A stretch of 64,000 bases of DNA, from positions 2,864,888 to 2,928,887 of the forward strand of contig NZ_CP059066.1 in NCBI RefSeq assembly GCF_017301615.1, read 5' to 3'. Position 1 is the first letter of the stretch, and each line of letters begins with the position of its first letter. The translations under genes were made by a program, and so were the position numbers. Source of the stretch: Koleobacter methoxysyntrophicus. Lineage in GTDB: Bacteria; Bacillota; Thermosediminibacteria; Koleobacterales; Koleobacteraceae. The notes below the pieces were generated by a model that saw nothing but the letters and a program-made list of their open reading frames with translations, made no database searches and was not told the DNA's origin. This document shows, in pieces, positions 27,602-36,797 of the stretch.

Positions 27602-28129
27602 TTATTTAGATTTGTGGGTCTGCATAAAATAACCACCCCGAGTCGTACGGGCGTCCATAACCGTTATAAAGGCCCCATCATCAAAGCGGTTAACAATATC
27701 CAACAGTTTTGGAAGGTTCTTTCTTTTAAGGGCAACATTCAAAATTTTCTTCGTTCCTTCTTTTCCCATTCCTTCCAGGACAGTTACCCCGAAACCTTCA
27801 TCTCTCAAAACTTCCTGTAGGTCGTCCCCGTTTTTCTTTGGAATAATCTGGGCAGCTATATTACCGAGAGCCATTTTCTCTTCTATAAAACTCCCCATGT
27901 AATTCCCTGTAGCAAAACCAAGGGCATAAGCCAGTATATTTGCGGGATTGTCAAGGTTGTTGACAACTTTATTCAGGGCTATAATGTATATTATTATCTC
28001 GAAAAAGCCGATGAAGGCTGCGTAAGCCCTTTTCCCTCTGACTATCATTAAGGTCCTCGTTGTCATAAGGGAAACATCAATCACCCTGGCAAAAAAAATA
28101 AATAGATAACCTGAAACAATTGACAACAC
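27602..28129 (-). CDS. UPF0316 membrane protein (DUF5698-DUF2179)
   Basis: 175 residues, GTG start after GAGGAGGAA. Three N-terminal membrane helices (to ~residue 85) with FARVIDVSLMTTRTLMIVRG, followed by a cytosolic DUF2179 domain ending DGAFITVMDARTTRGGYF. Related to Bacillus YebE; function unknown. DUF2179 domains are suspected nucleotide/ligand sensors. Monocistronic, with its own terminator. Confidence 0.85.
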   Translation of the reverse strand: MLSIVSGYLFIFFARVIDVSLMTTRTLMIVRGKRAYAAFIGFFEIIIYIIALNKVVNNLDNPANILAYALGFATGNYMGSFIEEKMALGNIAAQIIPKKNGDDLQEVLRDEGFGVTVLEGMGKEGTKKILNVALKRKNLPKLLDIVNRFDDGAFITVMDARTTRGGYFMQTHKSK

Positions 28130-28264
28130 AAAGATTCCTCCTCGATGTACCTCTGCTTATATAATACATATATAATCATAATGCATCTTAAAGTGATTAT
28201 ATACCAACAATAGGTATATTATCAAGTACATCTGTTGTTGTCAAAAATTTATTTAGAGCTCTGT

Positions 28265-30193
28265 TCATTTTTCAGAAAAATACCTTATCAATGCATTGTA
28301 AAGGGCCTGAGCCGCCTTCTGCCTGTATTCCGGGTCAAGGATCCTTTTTTCTTCTCCGGGATTGGTTATATATCCTATTTCAGTAAGTACAGCAGGCATT
28401 TCTGTTTCTCTGAGCACTACAAGATTCGGTCTTTCCCACAGCCCTCTGTCTGCAGAATTAAGTACCTTTAAGTTTTCCTGATGAACTATGGCCGCAATCT
28501 TCTTGCTTTCCCCGGAAACACTGGGACAGTAAAGGGTTTCTATGCCATAAATCTTTTGATTAATATATGCATTAAAGTGTATGCTTATAAGCACTTCGCC
28601 GTCCATTTTGTTGGCCAGTTCTACCCTAACCGGTGAAGGAATGGTTATATCGGATTCCCGTGTCATAAACACTTCGGCCCCTCCCTTTACAAGGAGGTCT
28701 TTTAACCGGTTAGCCGTATCGAGGGTTAGGATTTTTTCCTGGACCCCTGTGGTACCTATTGCCCCGGGGTCATCCCCCCCGTGACCCGGATCGATGATTA
28801 TACGACGACCTCTTAAAGGTGATCTGTAAAACTCTATAGATATTTCACTTGAAGGAGATTCCGATAAATTCTGATGCTTATAATAATATGGGAGATTTAT
28901 AGTTACCGTCGTTATTTTTTTGCCATTATCATCTCTACTTTGGGCAAATTCAATGGAATCTACAATATCATCCTTTACCGGAAGAATACTAAAAGGAATG
29001 TTCAATTCCGTATCCGGTATTTCGATTATAAACTTATTGTAAGACGGCTGCAGCACCTGAAAATTTACAGGCCCTGTCCCTCCTATATGTATAACAGTTT
29101 TATCCTTTTGGCTGGAAAATTTCCCTTCAATAATGGCCTCCCTTTCCTTAAAAACTACTTTGAGCCCTTCCTCGTTCCGGTAAATGTTGTACTCCGTCTT
29201 CTGCTTTAAATCCAAAACAACCCTGACTATCTGGGGATCGATCTCAAATTGTGACATCCGAATTCCATCTAATACATTATCTTTCTCTATTTTAATTTGA
29301 GATTCCTTAGCATTCAATAAAGCCTCCTGTATATCTATTACGACTCGATCCGGTTCTGTAAGTTCAAAGGTTTTATAACTTACCTTACCGATTATCTTAA
29401 TGAAAACGGATTTTTCACCGCCGTCCTCGATATATTTCACTTCATCTACCGCATTGCTAAAACTCAGTATAACGGTATCACTTTCATCGCTGCTTTCAAC
29501 AGTATAGGGTATGGGGCTGTCTAAATCTAGGACTATCCTTGAAATATCGGGGTTTACCTGGAACTGCCCCATCCTTATCTGTTTTATACCAAGCATATTA
29601 ACGGGAATGAGGTTTTGCTCAGTATTTAGAATTGTTCCCGGTATATCAATAATTAGGCGATAAGGGTCTTTTAATGTCTTAATTTCGTATTTTATAGGCC
29701 CTGTCCCCTTGATTTTCAGCTGATACCCAGTTTCCGTTCCCTCAAAGGTCACATCAGTAACCTTAATTGATTCCTTTTTTACTATAACGGTTCTTGTTTC
29801 CTGTATCCAGTCAACTTTAGCCCCTAGTGCCTCTCCCACAAACCTAAGGGGAACCATGGTCCTTTTGTTGATTATCTGTGCAGGAACATCCATTTTAACA
29901 TTAGTATTATTTATTCTCGCATCTACACTATCTACTTTCAAAATAATATTGTTTTCATAATATGTAATGTTAACTATACGGTTTTCCCCATCCCATTCCA
30001 CCCCTGCCCCCAGGGTTTCCGATATAACTCTAATAGGGACAAGGGTTCTGCCGTTAACTATTTTCGGGGGCACATCCGGCTTAATAGGGCGGTCATTTAT
30101 TACAAGGTTCAGCCCTTCTGCTCGAACAAATCCTGTGATGATAATGGTAAATAATAACAAAAAAAATACTACAATCCCTGCTTTTCTATGCAC
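28265..30193 (-). CDS. N-acetylmuramoyl-L-alanine amidase with stalk and AMIN domains
   Basis: 642 residues, GTG start after AGGGGGAAAGGA. Signal peptide (~1-25), a copper-amine-oxidase-N-like stalk domain (~30-135, with NGRTLVPIRVISETLGAGVEW and a second half NKRTMVPLRFVGEALGAKVDW), three AMIN-type wall-targeting modules (~140-265, ~270-365, ~370-450), then Amidase_3 (~465-640). Zinc ligands are in IDPGHGGDDPGA (His), the Glu of TGVQEKI and ISIHFNA; the catalytic Glu is in LTEIGYITN. It cleaves peptide stems from glycan, for cell separation or spore cortex work. An adjacent GerM lipoprotein gene supports an envelope role. Confidence 0.93.
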   Translation of the reverse strand: MHRKAGIVVFFLLLFTIIITGFVRAEGLNLVINDRPIKPDVPPKIVNGRTLVPIRVISETLGAGVEWDGENRIVNITYYENNIILKVDSVDARINNTNVKMDVPAQIINKRTMVPLRFVGEALGAKVDWIQETRTVIVKKESIKVTDVTFEGTETGYQLKIKGTGPIKYEIKTLKDPYRLIIDIPGTILNTEQNLIPVNMLGIKQIRMGQFQVNPDISRIVLDLDSPIPYTVESSDESDTVILSFSNAVDEVKYIEDGGEKSVFIKIIGKVSYKTFELTEPDRVVIDIQEALLNAKESQIKIEKDNVLDGIRMSQFEIDPQIVRVVLDLKQKTEYNIYRNEEGLKVVFKEREAIIEGKFSSQKDKTVIHIGGTGPVNFQVLQPSYNKFIIEIPDTELNIPFSILPVKDDIVDSIEFAQSRDDNGKKITTVTINLPYYYKHQNLSESPSSEISIEFYRSPLRGRRIIIDPGHGGDDPGAIGTTGVQEKILTLDTANRLKDLLVKGGAEVFMTRESDITIPSPVRVELANKMDGEVLISIHFNAYINQKIYGIETLYCPSVSGESKKIAAIVHQENLKVLNSADRGLWERPNLVVLRETEMPAVLTEIGYITNPGEEKRILDPEYRQKAAQALYNALIRYFSEK

Positions 30194-30292
30194 GTCCTTT
30201 CCCCCTATCTTACTTACTTTCTTTAATATTGCTTAATTTCCTTTTTCGACCTTTTTTTATGAATTCCTGCAAGAAATTAATGGACCCTTTAA

Positions 30293-30330
30293 AAGAAAAA
30301 ACCCCGAGCCTCAAAGGCCATCAGGGCTTA
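30293..30330 (-). terminator. Terminator at end of the second gerM gene
   Basis: Minus strand GCCCTGATGGCCTTTGAGGCTCGGGGTTTTTTC: imperfect GC-rich stem overlapping the stop codon, six T following. Its main bases are 30297-30324. Confidence 0.6.
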
Positions 30331-31348
30331 CTAGGTTTATCCACTTAGATGGTTTAATCGGCTTGCTTATATTAACAGAACCCGAAATACTTCCCATTAC
30401 TTTCCCATCTATAAGGAATTGTACCTGGTTAATTCCCGAAAGAGATGTTAGAGTATATACTATAGACTCTATTGCCAGTTTTTCGTTTATTTCTTTGTTA
30501 ATGTTCTTGATAATTATTTCTTTACCAATATCCACATAGGCTGTATTATCTTTAATATAAAGATCCCTCAATTCAACCCCTTTAGGTACCGTAGGAGCTA
30601 ATTTTTCGCTTTCTTCAGGACCGTTAATCAGCTGATTTATAGCTTCAACGGCTAAATCTTTTAACGGAACCCTTCCATTATCAAAGCCCCCTTTTATATC
30701 AACCCGCCTCGTTACAGGAATCAGCAGATGTCCTCCTTCATCAGCCAGGTATACAAGTATTTTAAAATATCTTTCATCGTCAGAAGGGGTGGGGTTTGTG
30801 TTTTCTTCAGAAATAGAGTTCAGCCAGGGAGAAAATCTCGAATCACCTTCATAGGGCTGGCCTTCAACAAGGATTGTCACTTTGCTGATATCTTCGAATT
30901 CTCTCAATGTGTGATGTACTGCCTGAAGTTTTAGTTTATCCAAAACCATAAGATTATACGGTCTTTCCAGAAATTCTTTAGAAAAATTCACTTCAGCACA
31001 GTTATCAGAAATTTCAAGGGATATCAACTTTGTCCCTTCTGGAATTACCGATTTCCCCCAATCCCTTTGGGGACCTTTAATTAAATGTTCAAGGGCCGTT
31101 TTAACCGGCTCCCGCGTTCCTCCTGGGATTTCAATTGTTTGGGGATAGAGATAAATACCTTTTGTCGTTACAAAATACGCTATTATCTTCTCCAGTCTCT
31201 CCCCATCAGGAGGCAAACTGCAGTAGGAAATTTCCCTTTCAACATCAGGGGTGCCTGATGTACCCGCCTTAAAATCACCACACCCGGCAATTATTATTGC
31301 AGATAACAGGATTAGCAAAACGTCTTTAACAACCCTTTGAAGTACCAT
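30311..31348 (-). CDS. Second GerMN-domain lipoprotein
   Basis: 345 residues from ATG at 31348. Lipobox IIAGC (Cys23). Two GerMN repeats (~45-170, ~190-335), the second ending VYTLTSLSGINQVQFLIDG. It is a paralogue of the protein at 24940-26001, with the same two-repeat plan but distinct sequence. Upstream of the AMIN amidase on the same strand (117 bp with a terminator between), a pairing that suggests wall remodelling. Confidence 0.88.
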   Translation of the reverse strand: MVLQRVVKDVLLILLSAIIIAGCGDFKAGTSGTPDVEREISYCSLPPDGERLEKIIAYFVTTKGIYLYPQTIEIPGGTREPVKTALEHLIKGPQRDWGKSVIPEGTKLISLEISDNCAEVNFSKEFLERPYNLMVLDKLKLQAVHHTLREFEDISKVTILVEGQPYEGDSRFSPWLNSISEENTNPTPSDDERYFKILVYLADEGGHLLIPVTRRVDIKGGFDNGRVPLKDLAVEAINQLINGPEESEKLAPTVPKGVELRDLYIKDNTAYVDIGKEIIIKNINKEINEKLAIESIVYTLTSLSGINQVQFLIDGKVMGSISGSVNISKPIKPSKWINLVSPDGL

Positions 31349-31396
31349 CACCCCTCTCAACCTCCCAGTAGATTTTATTTAATTTTATCATAAATA

Positions 31397-32248
31397 TTAA
31401 GACTGTTCCAGGTTCATTCCACTGGTTATTATTCCCTCAACAAACATAGGTAATTTGAATACTGAATGGTATATTTTGGGTGTATAATACTTTGTATTTT
31501 TTTCACCCTTTTTAAAAGGGTCCGTATCCTCTACCCGGTATTTTTTTGAACCCATCGTAAAACTCCATAACCCACTGGGATATGTAGGTATACATACCAG
31601 GTAAAGAGATGTATATTTAAATAACTTGCATATGTAATTATAGGATTTATTTAAGACCTTTTGATAAAAAAACGGGGATTCTGTCTGGGCCACAAGGATT
31701 CCATCATCCTTAAGCCCTTTATAACAATTTTTATAAAAATCCTTTTGGAATAATTTCAATGCAGGCCCAACGGGGTCTGATGAATCTACTATTATAACAT
31801 CATATTTCTTTCTCGGGCTTTCAATATATTTCCTTCCGTCATCGATTATAACCTTCACCCTTTCATCATCAAAACTGCTCCCCATGGACGGTAGAAATTC
31901 CCTGCATGCCTCTATCACCTCAGAATCAATTTCTACAAGGTCAACGGCATTTACCTCTTTATATTTCAACACTTCTCTCAAGGCTCCTCCATCACCGCCG
32001 CCGATAATAAGAACATCTGCAGGATTAGGATGGGTTACCATCGGAATATGGGTTATCATCTCGTTATATATGTATTCATCCTGTTCGGTAACCTGAATGA
32101 CACCGTCCAGAACAAGGGCTTTCCCGAAATCTTCAAGTTCAAGGATTGCAAGTTCCTGATACATAGTTTTCTTCTTGTATATTATGCTTTTTACCTTCCA
32201 GTTAACGCTATATCCCCTCGTTTGTTCCTCGGTTAACCATATTTCCAA
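31397..32248 (-). CDS. speE: Spermidine synthase (polyamine aminopropyltransferase)
   Basis: 283 residues; TTG start 7 bases after GGAGG. Tetramerisation N-terminus, QVTEQDEYIYNEMITHIPM, dcSAM site LIIGGGDGGALREVLKY, VDLVEIDSEV and the catalytic Asp in IIVDSSDPVGPA. It transfers aminopropyl from decarboxylated AdoMet to putrescine. speD and the agmatine/putrescine genes are not in the window. It is divergent from the T-box locus. Confidence 0.94.
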   Translation of the reverse strand: MEIWLTEEQTRGYSVNWKVKSIIYKKKTMYQELAILELEDFGKALVLDGVIQVTEQDEYIYNEMITHIPMVTHPNPADVLIIGGGDGGALREVLKYKEVNAVDLVEIDSEVIEACREFLPSMGSSFDDERVKVIIDDGRKYIESPRKKYDVIIVDSSDPVGPALKLFQKDFYKNCYKGLKDDGILVAQTESPFFYQKVLNKSYNYICKLFKYTSLYLVCIPTYPSGLWSFTMGSKKYRVEDTDPFKKGEKNTKYYTPKIYHSVFKLPMFVEGIITSGMNLEQS

Positions 32249-32346
32249 TTTTCATCCTCCTTTTGTTGTAAATTTTAAAATAGAATTCTCCTTTTAATTA
32301 TAAATCATCCTTTTAAAAAATACACATTAAATTTTAAAAAATCCCC

Positions 32347-32376
32347 TTGACAGGGAACAAAAAAAGGTATTATAAT
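32347..32376 (+). promoter_or_regulatory. Sigma-A promoter of the Tyr T-box transcript
   Basis: TTGACA (32347-32352), 18-bp spacer, TATAAT (32371-32376): a near-consensus promoter ~80 bp before Stem I. The rest of 32249-32346 is AT-rich and holds the speE ribosome site on the other strand. Confidence 0.85.
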
Positions 32377-32657
32377 TATTTTCAAATTAACCTTTAAAAA
32401 TATAAAAAGATAATAAGATATTTGACCAGTTATATTTGTCTTAAAGATAAATAAAGGTAATGACGGAAAGAAGTAGCTATTCCTGCTATTCAGAGAACCG
32501 GTGGTTGGTGCAAACCGGTTAGTAAGAATAGTGAAATACATTCCTAAACCGCAGGCTGAAAAACAGATGTTGAGTAGGCTGAGCCGTTTCCTTACGTTAT
32601 AAGGACCTGAGTGGATTTATCCTGAAGATAAATCAATTTGGGTGGTACCGCGAAGTA

Positions 32658-32686
32658 AAACCTCGCCCCATACGGGTGAGGTTTTT
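32658..32686 (+). terminator. First T-box terminator (locus 2)
   Basis: AACCTCGCCCC / GGGTGAGGTT separated by ATAC and followed by TTTGTTTTG. Confidence 0.8.
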
Positions 32687-32753
32687 GTTTTGTAATTTAC
32701 TGTACACCGTCTTTCAGGATAGGTCAACTAGGGTGGTACCGCGAATCGAAACC

Positions 32754-32780
32754 TCGTCCCTAACAAGGACGATTTTTTTT
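32754..32780 (+). terminator. Second T-box terminator (locus 2)
   Basis: TCGTCC (32754-32759) / GGACGA (32767-32772) followed by eight T. A 113-nt untranslated stretch follows before the symporter start. Confidence 0.8.
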
Positions 32781-32892
32781 TATTCAGGGGGTGATCTGCT
32801 TTTTGGCAACAGTAAAAATTATTATTTTGATGCGTTAATACCGGTAACCTGTTTACCTTTTTATAAATCGAAAAGGAAGGAGAACGTGATAT

Positions 32893-34395
32893 ATGAAAAC
32901 TGCTGTTTTATTCCTATATGTAATATCCCTTGTTATCATCGGATTCATCGGCATGAGGAAAACAAAAGACCTTAATGATTTCTTTCTAGGGGGAAGAGAG
33001 ATCGGACCGTGGATGTCAGCTTTTGCTTATGGAACAACCTACTTTTCTGCGGTCATTTTTATAGGGTATGCGGGAAAAGTTGGTTGGGGATTCGGTCTAT
33101 CCGGCCTGTGGGTTGCCATCGGTAACAGCATAATCGGTGGATATCTGGCATGGCGTATCTTAGCCAAACCCACAAGGGAAATTACCCAAAAATTAAATGT
33201 AAGAACAATGCCCGAATTTCTGGCGGTAAGATACAACTCCCCCGGTTTTAAAATCTTTTCATCCATAGTAATCTTTATTTTCCTGGTCCCGTATTCTGCT
33301 TCTGTTTATATGGGTTTAAGCTATTTATTTGAAAGTGTATTTCATATAAAATACGTCCTGGCTTTAGCTGTGATGGCTGTCCTTACGGCGCTTTATCTTG
33401 TAATGGGGGGATATTTTGCAGTTAATCTATCTAATGTTTTCCAGGGATTTGTTATGATTTTTGGCATCATCCTGATGGTAACCAGGATTGTATCCCATCA
33501 GCAAATAGGAGGGATAGCGGAAAGTCTGAAAAAGCTGTATGAGATTGACCCTAAGCTGGTTTCCCCAGTAGGGCCCCCGGGTTTTTGGCCTCTGTTTTTC
33601 TTGGTAGTCTTAACAAGCCTGGGTCCCTGGGGCTTACCGCAAATGATTCATAAATTCTACTCAATAAAGGACGTAAAATCTATAAAACCTGCAATGCTGG
33701 TAACCACAGGGTTTTCCCTGGTTATAAGCCTTGGAGCATATTTTATCGGTTCCCTTACCCGTCTCTTTTTTACAAGCATACCCTTGGAAGCAGGGAAGCC
33801 GAATCCTGACCTGATGATACCACAGATAATCGACATGACAATGCCCGAAGTCCTTGCAGCAGTAATTTTAGCCCTTATAATGTCAGCATCTATGTCTACC
33901 CTTTCCTCCCTTGTGCTGGTATCCAGTTCAGCTGTCGGAATAGACCTGGTTCAGGGATATTTAAAACCGGACTTAGATAAAAGGCATCAGGTCCTTTTGA
34001 TGCGCATACTTTGCCTGATTTTTATAGGTCTTTCCCTGGTCATAGCCCTGCTTAAACCTGCGGTTATCCTGACCCTCATGGCCATATCCTGGGGTACGGT
34101 AGCAGGGGTATTCCTTTCCCCTTATCTGTTTGGATTATTCTGGAAGGGAACTACAAAGATAGGGGCCTGGGCAGGGTCTCTATCCGGTCTGGCTATTTCA
34201 CTTGTGCTTTCAGTTATGTCAGGGTTTGATTCATCTAAGATACCCATGTACGGAACCCTGGCAATGATCATACCGATAGGAATCGTACCGCTAATCAGTA
34301 TTATTACACCGGCCTTTTCTTCCAAGCATATCTCACAAATCTTTGATATGGGTGAAGAACTTCCTGAAAAATCCCTGGCAGCCAAGAATCTGTAA
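32893..34395 (+). CDS. Sodium:solute symporter (SSS family)
   Basis: 500 residues, about 13 membrane helices. Family features: [21 protein letters not shown] at the N-terminus, [19 protein letters not shown], and the Na2-site helix with [22 protein letters not shown] carriers import sugars, amino acids, or organic acids with Na+. Being the first gene of a Tyr T-box operon with an arylacetate-CoA ligase makes an aromatic acid (4-hydroxyphenylacetate or phenylacetate) or Tyr the best substrate guess. Start ATG after AAGGAAGGAGAACG. Followed 44 bp later by paaK2. Confidence 0.88.
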   Translation: MKTAVLFLYVISLVIIGFIGMRKTKDLNDFFLGGREIGPWMSAFAYGTTYFSAVIFIGYAGKVGWGFGLSGLWVAIGNSIIGGYLAWRILAKPTREITQKLNVRTMPEFLAVRYNSPGFKIFSSIVIFIFLVPYSASVYMGLSYLFESVFHIKYVLALAVMAVLTALYLVMGGYFAVNLSNVFQGFVMIFGIILMVTRIVSHQQIGGIAESLKKLYEIDPKLVSPVGPPGFWPLFFLVVLTSLGPWGLPQMIHKFYSIKDVKSIKPAMLVTTGFSLVISLGAYFIGSLTRLFFTSIPLEAGKPNPDLMIPQIIDMTMPEVLAAVILALIMSASMSTLSSLVLVSSSAVGIDLVQGYLKPDLDKRHQVLLMRILCLIFIGLSLVIALLKPAVILTLMAISWGTVAGVFLSPYLFGLFWKGTTKIGAWAGSLSGLAISLVLSVMSGFDSSKIPMYGTLAMIIPIGIVPLISIITPAFSSKHISQIFDMGEELPEKSLAAKNL

Positions 34396-34439
34396 ACAAC
34401 ACTATTAAAAATCCTAAAATCGTAGAGAGGTGTTCTATT

Positions 34440-35732
34440 ATGATATGGGATAAAAATGAATCATTAAACAGAAATGAATTAAAAGAGATTCAATTAAATA
34501 AATTAAGGGATACGGTAAAACGCGTTTACAGCAGGGTCCCGTTCTATAAAAAGCTGATGGACCAAAACAACATTTCCCCGGAATTAAATTCCCTTGAAGA
34601 GCTCTCAAAAATGCCTTTCACTGTTAAAGAAGACCTAAGGAATCACTACCCTTACGGTCTGTTCGCTGTGGATATGAAAGACATTGTAAGGATCCACGCC
34701 TCATCAGGCACAACAGGGAAACCTATCGTAGCCGGGTACACTAAAAGGGACCTGGATGTCTGGGCCGATCTCATAGCAAGGATAGTAACCCAGGCAGGGG
34801 TTACAAGGGAAGATATAGCTCAAATAGCATTCAGCTACGGTTTGTTCACCGGCGGTTTCGGACTTCATTACGGCCTTGAAAAGGCAGGAGTAACGGTTAT
34901 TCCTGCATCCAGCGGAAATACCGAAAGGCAGATAATGCTGATGAAGGACTTTAAAACTACCGTTCTTGTATGCACCCCGTCCTATGCCCTTTACATGGCT
35001 GAAGTTGCACAAGAAATGGGAGTAAATACTGATGAACTGTATTTGCGTTTGGGGCTTTTTGGTGGAGAACCCTGTTCAGAGAGCATGAGGCAGGAAATCG
35101 AAAAAAGATGGAATATTAAAGCAACGGTAAATTACGGTTTAACTGAAATAATAGGCCCGGGGGTTGCCGGAGAATGCAGTGAAGGCAATGGCATGCATAT
35201 TTCAGAAGATCATTTTATCGCTGAGGTAATAGACCCAAATACAGGAGAAGTCCTGCCACCAGGTTCTGAAGGTGAACTGGTTTTAACCACTCTGAGCAAA
35301 GAAGCCTTGCCCCTTATAAGATACAGAACAAGGGATATTGTTGTCTTAACCGATGAACCGTGTCCATGCGGCAGGACTACGGCCAGGATCATGTCCATTA
35401 AAGGTAGAACCGACGATATGATGATTATAAGAGGGGTAAACGTATTCCCTTCTCAGATAGAATCCGTTCTATCAGAAATTAAAGAAGTCTCTCCCCATTA
35501 CAGATTAGTAGTTGGCAAGCAAAACTTTCAGGACACCCTGGAGGTGCAGGTTGAACCATCGGATAACTTTCTCGCAAACCCCTATAGTTCAAAGCAGCTG
35601 GAGCAAAAAATCCAGGACAGGTTAAGGTCTGTCTTGTTTATCAAGGCCAGGGTTACCCTTTTGCCCCCCAAAACATTAGAAAGAACCACAGGGAAGAGCA
35701 AGAGGGTTATAGATAAAAGGGTCAGCGGGTAA
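34440..35732 (+). CDS. paaK: Phenylacetate-CoA ligase (Tyr T-box controlled)
   Basis: 430 residues, paralogue of the 17913-19184 enzyme, aligned through its length: [75 protein letters not shown]. Second gene in the Tyr T-box operon, after AGAGAGG. The regulation suggests 4-hydroxyphenylacetate as preferred substrate. Ligase plus 2-oxoacid:ferredoxin oxidoreductase (IOR type, not in window) would give 4-hydroxyphenylpyruvate and then Tyr. Family members often accept several arylacetates, so specificity is inferred from regulation only. Confidence 0.9.
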   Translation: MIWDKNESLNRNELKEIQLNKLRDTVKRVYSRVPFYKKLMDQNNISPELNSLEELSKMPFTVKEDLRNHYPYGLFAVDMKDIVRIHASSGTTGKPIVAGYTKRDLDVWADLIARIVTQAGVTREDIAQIAFSYGLFTGGFGLHYGLEKAGVTVIPASSGNTERQIMLMKDFKTTVLVCTPSYALYMAEVAQEMGVNTDELYLRLGLFGGEPCSESMRQEIEKRWNIKATVNYGLTEIIGPGVAGECSEGNGMHISEDHFIAEVIDPNTGEVLPPGSEGELVLTTLSKEALPLIRYRTRDIVVLTDEPCPCGRTTARIMSIKGRTDDMMIIRGVNVFPSQIESVLSEIKEVSPHYRLVVGKQNFQDTLEVQVEPSDNFLANPYSSKQLEQKIQDRLRSVLFIKARVTLLPPKTLERTTGKSKRVIDKRVSG

Positions 35733-35738
35733 AATCTA

Positions 35739-35776
35739 AAATCCCCGGGAGATTGGAATCTCCCCGGGGATTTTTC
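35739..35776 (+). terminator. Terminator after the second paaK gene
   Basis: AATCCCCGGGAGA / TCTCCCCGGGGATT with a short loop, followed by TTTTT: a strong stem at the end of the Tyr T-box operon. Confidence 0.9.
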
Positions 35777-35801
35777 CGGTCTTAGGGTTGGGTATTTTCC
35801 C

Positions 35802-36563
35802 TCATTTACTTATCTCAAACTCAATATGCACCGATGCCCTTACTTCCGTTTCTCCGGGATTTATCGGTGTATCATACAGAGCACCGCCGCCTACAGACAT
35901 TTCCGCTTTCATAGCATACCGAACGGGAACAGGACCGATATTAGACCATCCACCTGTTACCTTTTTCACTCCTATTATCCGCTTTCCGAGTTCATCTGCC
36001 ATTATCTGGGCTTTTTTTCTAGCGTCCTTTATAGCTTCCCTTAAAACCTGTTCCTGTAATTTCTCATCCTCTAAATAGAAACTTATGTTGTTAACCCTGT
36101 TTGCACCTGCATCTATACCGGCATCTATTAAAGCCCCTACTTTTTCCATGTCTTTTAGCGTTATCGACACTTCGTTTTCTACCCGGTACCCTGAAATTGT
36201 GGGCGGGTGTTCCTTTTTTTCATAATTATATAGGGGTGTTACTATATAGCCCTGGGTCTTTATATCTTTTTCATCGATATCTAATGCTTTTATGGCTTTC
36301 ATTACGGCATTGGCAAGCCTGCTGTTTTCCTGCTGTGCCTTTTTAACATCTGCTGCTTCCGTTACAACCGCAAGGCTTACAATTGCTCTATTGGGTGGAG
36401 CCTTTATAACCCCTTCCCCAGATACAGAAATAATAGAAGCATTGTTTTCATTATTCATCAGATACAGATTTTCAGCCTTAGCATCCGGTCTGTATATCAG
36501 TGATACAATTAAAGCAAAAGTAATTGCAACAGCAGCACAGTAAAATAAGGTTTTATTCTTCAT
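35802..36563 (-). CDS. SIMPL domain (DUF541) exported protein
   Basis: 253 residues. N-terminal signal/anchor (~1-30, ending RPDAKA), then the SIMPL domain with ISVSGEGVIKAPPNRAIVSL, KAIKALDIDEKDIKTQGY, GYRVENEVSITLKDM and AIKDARKKAQIMADELGK. Family proteins are secreted or periplasmic and of unknown biochemical role, often linked with oxidative stress. Monocistronic and convergent with the Tyr T-box operon. Confidence 0.85.
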   Translation of the reverse strand: MKNKTLFYCAAVAITFALIVSLIYRPDAKAENLYLMNNENNASIISVSGEGVIKAPPNRAIVSLAVVTEAADVKKAQQENSRLANAVMKAIKALDIDEKDIKTQGYIVTPLYNYEKKEHPPTISGYRVENEVSITLKDMEKVGALIDAGIDAGANRVNNISFYLEDEKLQEQVLREAIKDARKKAQIMADELGKRIIGVKKVTGGWSNIGPVPVRYAMKAEMSVGGGALYDTPINPGETEVRASVHIEFEISK

Positions 36564-36640
36564 TCTGGATCCCTCCTAAATTATTTTTCAACTTTATTGA
36601 CGTAAATTTTAACAAAAGGTTCCCGCAAAATTTTTTAATT

Positions 36641-36704
36641 GATGCGAAGCGAACGGCAAGCGGAGGGATTTATTTAATTCTCCCTGAGCTAAAGAGACAG
36701 CCAT
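36641..36704. repeat. Partial copy (64 bp) of a MITE-like repeat
   Basis: GATGCGAAGCGAACGGCAAG onward to GAGACAGCCAT is ~85% identical to the reverse complement of 59396-59460, the left arm of the MITE-like element in the ISAs1 element. Flanked by AATTTTTTA on both sides. It lies between the SIMPL gene and the ABC exporter operon. Confidence 0.7.
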
Positions 36705-36797
36705 AATTTTTTATTGTTAAAAATATAGAATTATACCAGTCACAGGTATATAATTAAAGAATGAAAAGCTAAAAAAACTTTGGGAGGAATTCGAAAT

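Larger units (their letters stand above)
32455..32780 (+). promoter_or_regulatory. T-box leader, Tyr specifier, with two antiterminator/terminator modules
   Basis: Stem I: AGTA-GCTATTC ... GAATAGT-GAA-A; the next codon is TAC (32537-32539), Tyr, followed by A. Apical loop ACCGGTGGTTGGTGCAAACCGGT. Module 1: T-box GGGTGGTACCGCG (32639-32651) and terminator ACCTCGCCCC/GGGTGAGGT plus T5. Module 2, without Stem I: T-box AGGGTGGTACCGCG (32730-32743), terminator TCGTCC/GGACGA (32754-32772) plus T8. Both T-boxes carry UGGU, fitting the A discriminator of tRNA-Tyr. The same two-module plan as at the Phe locus. Confidence 0.88.
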
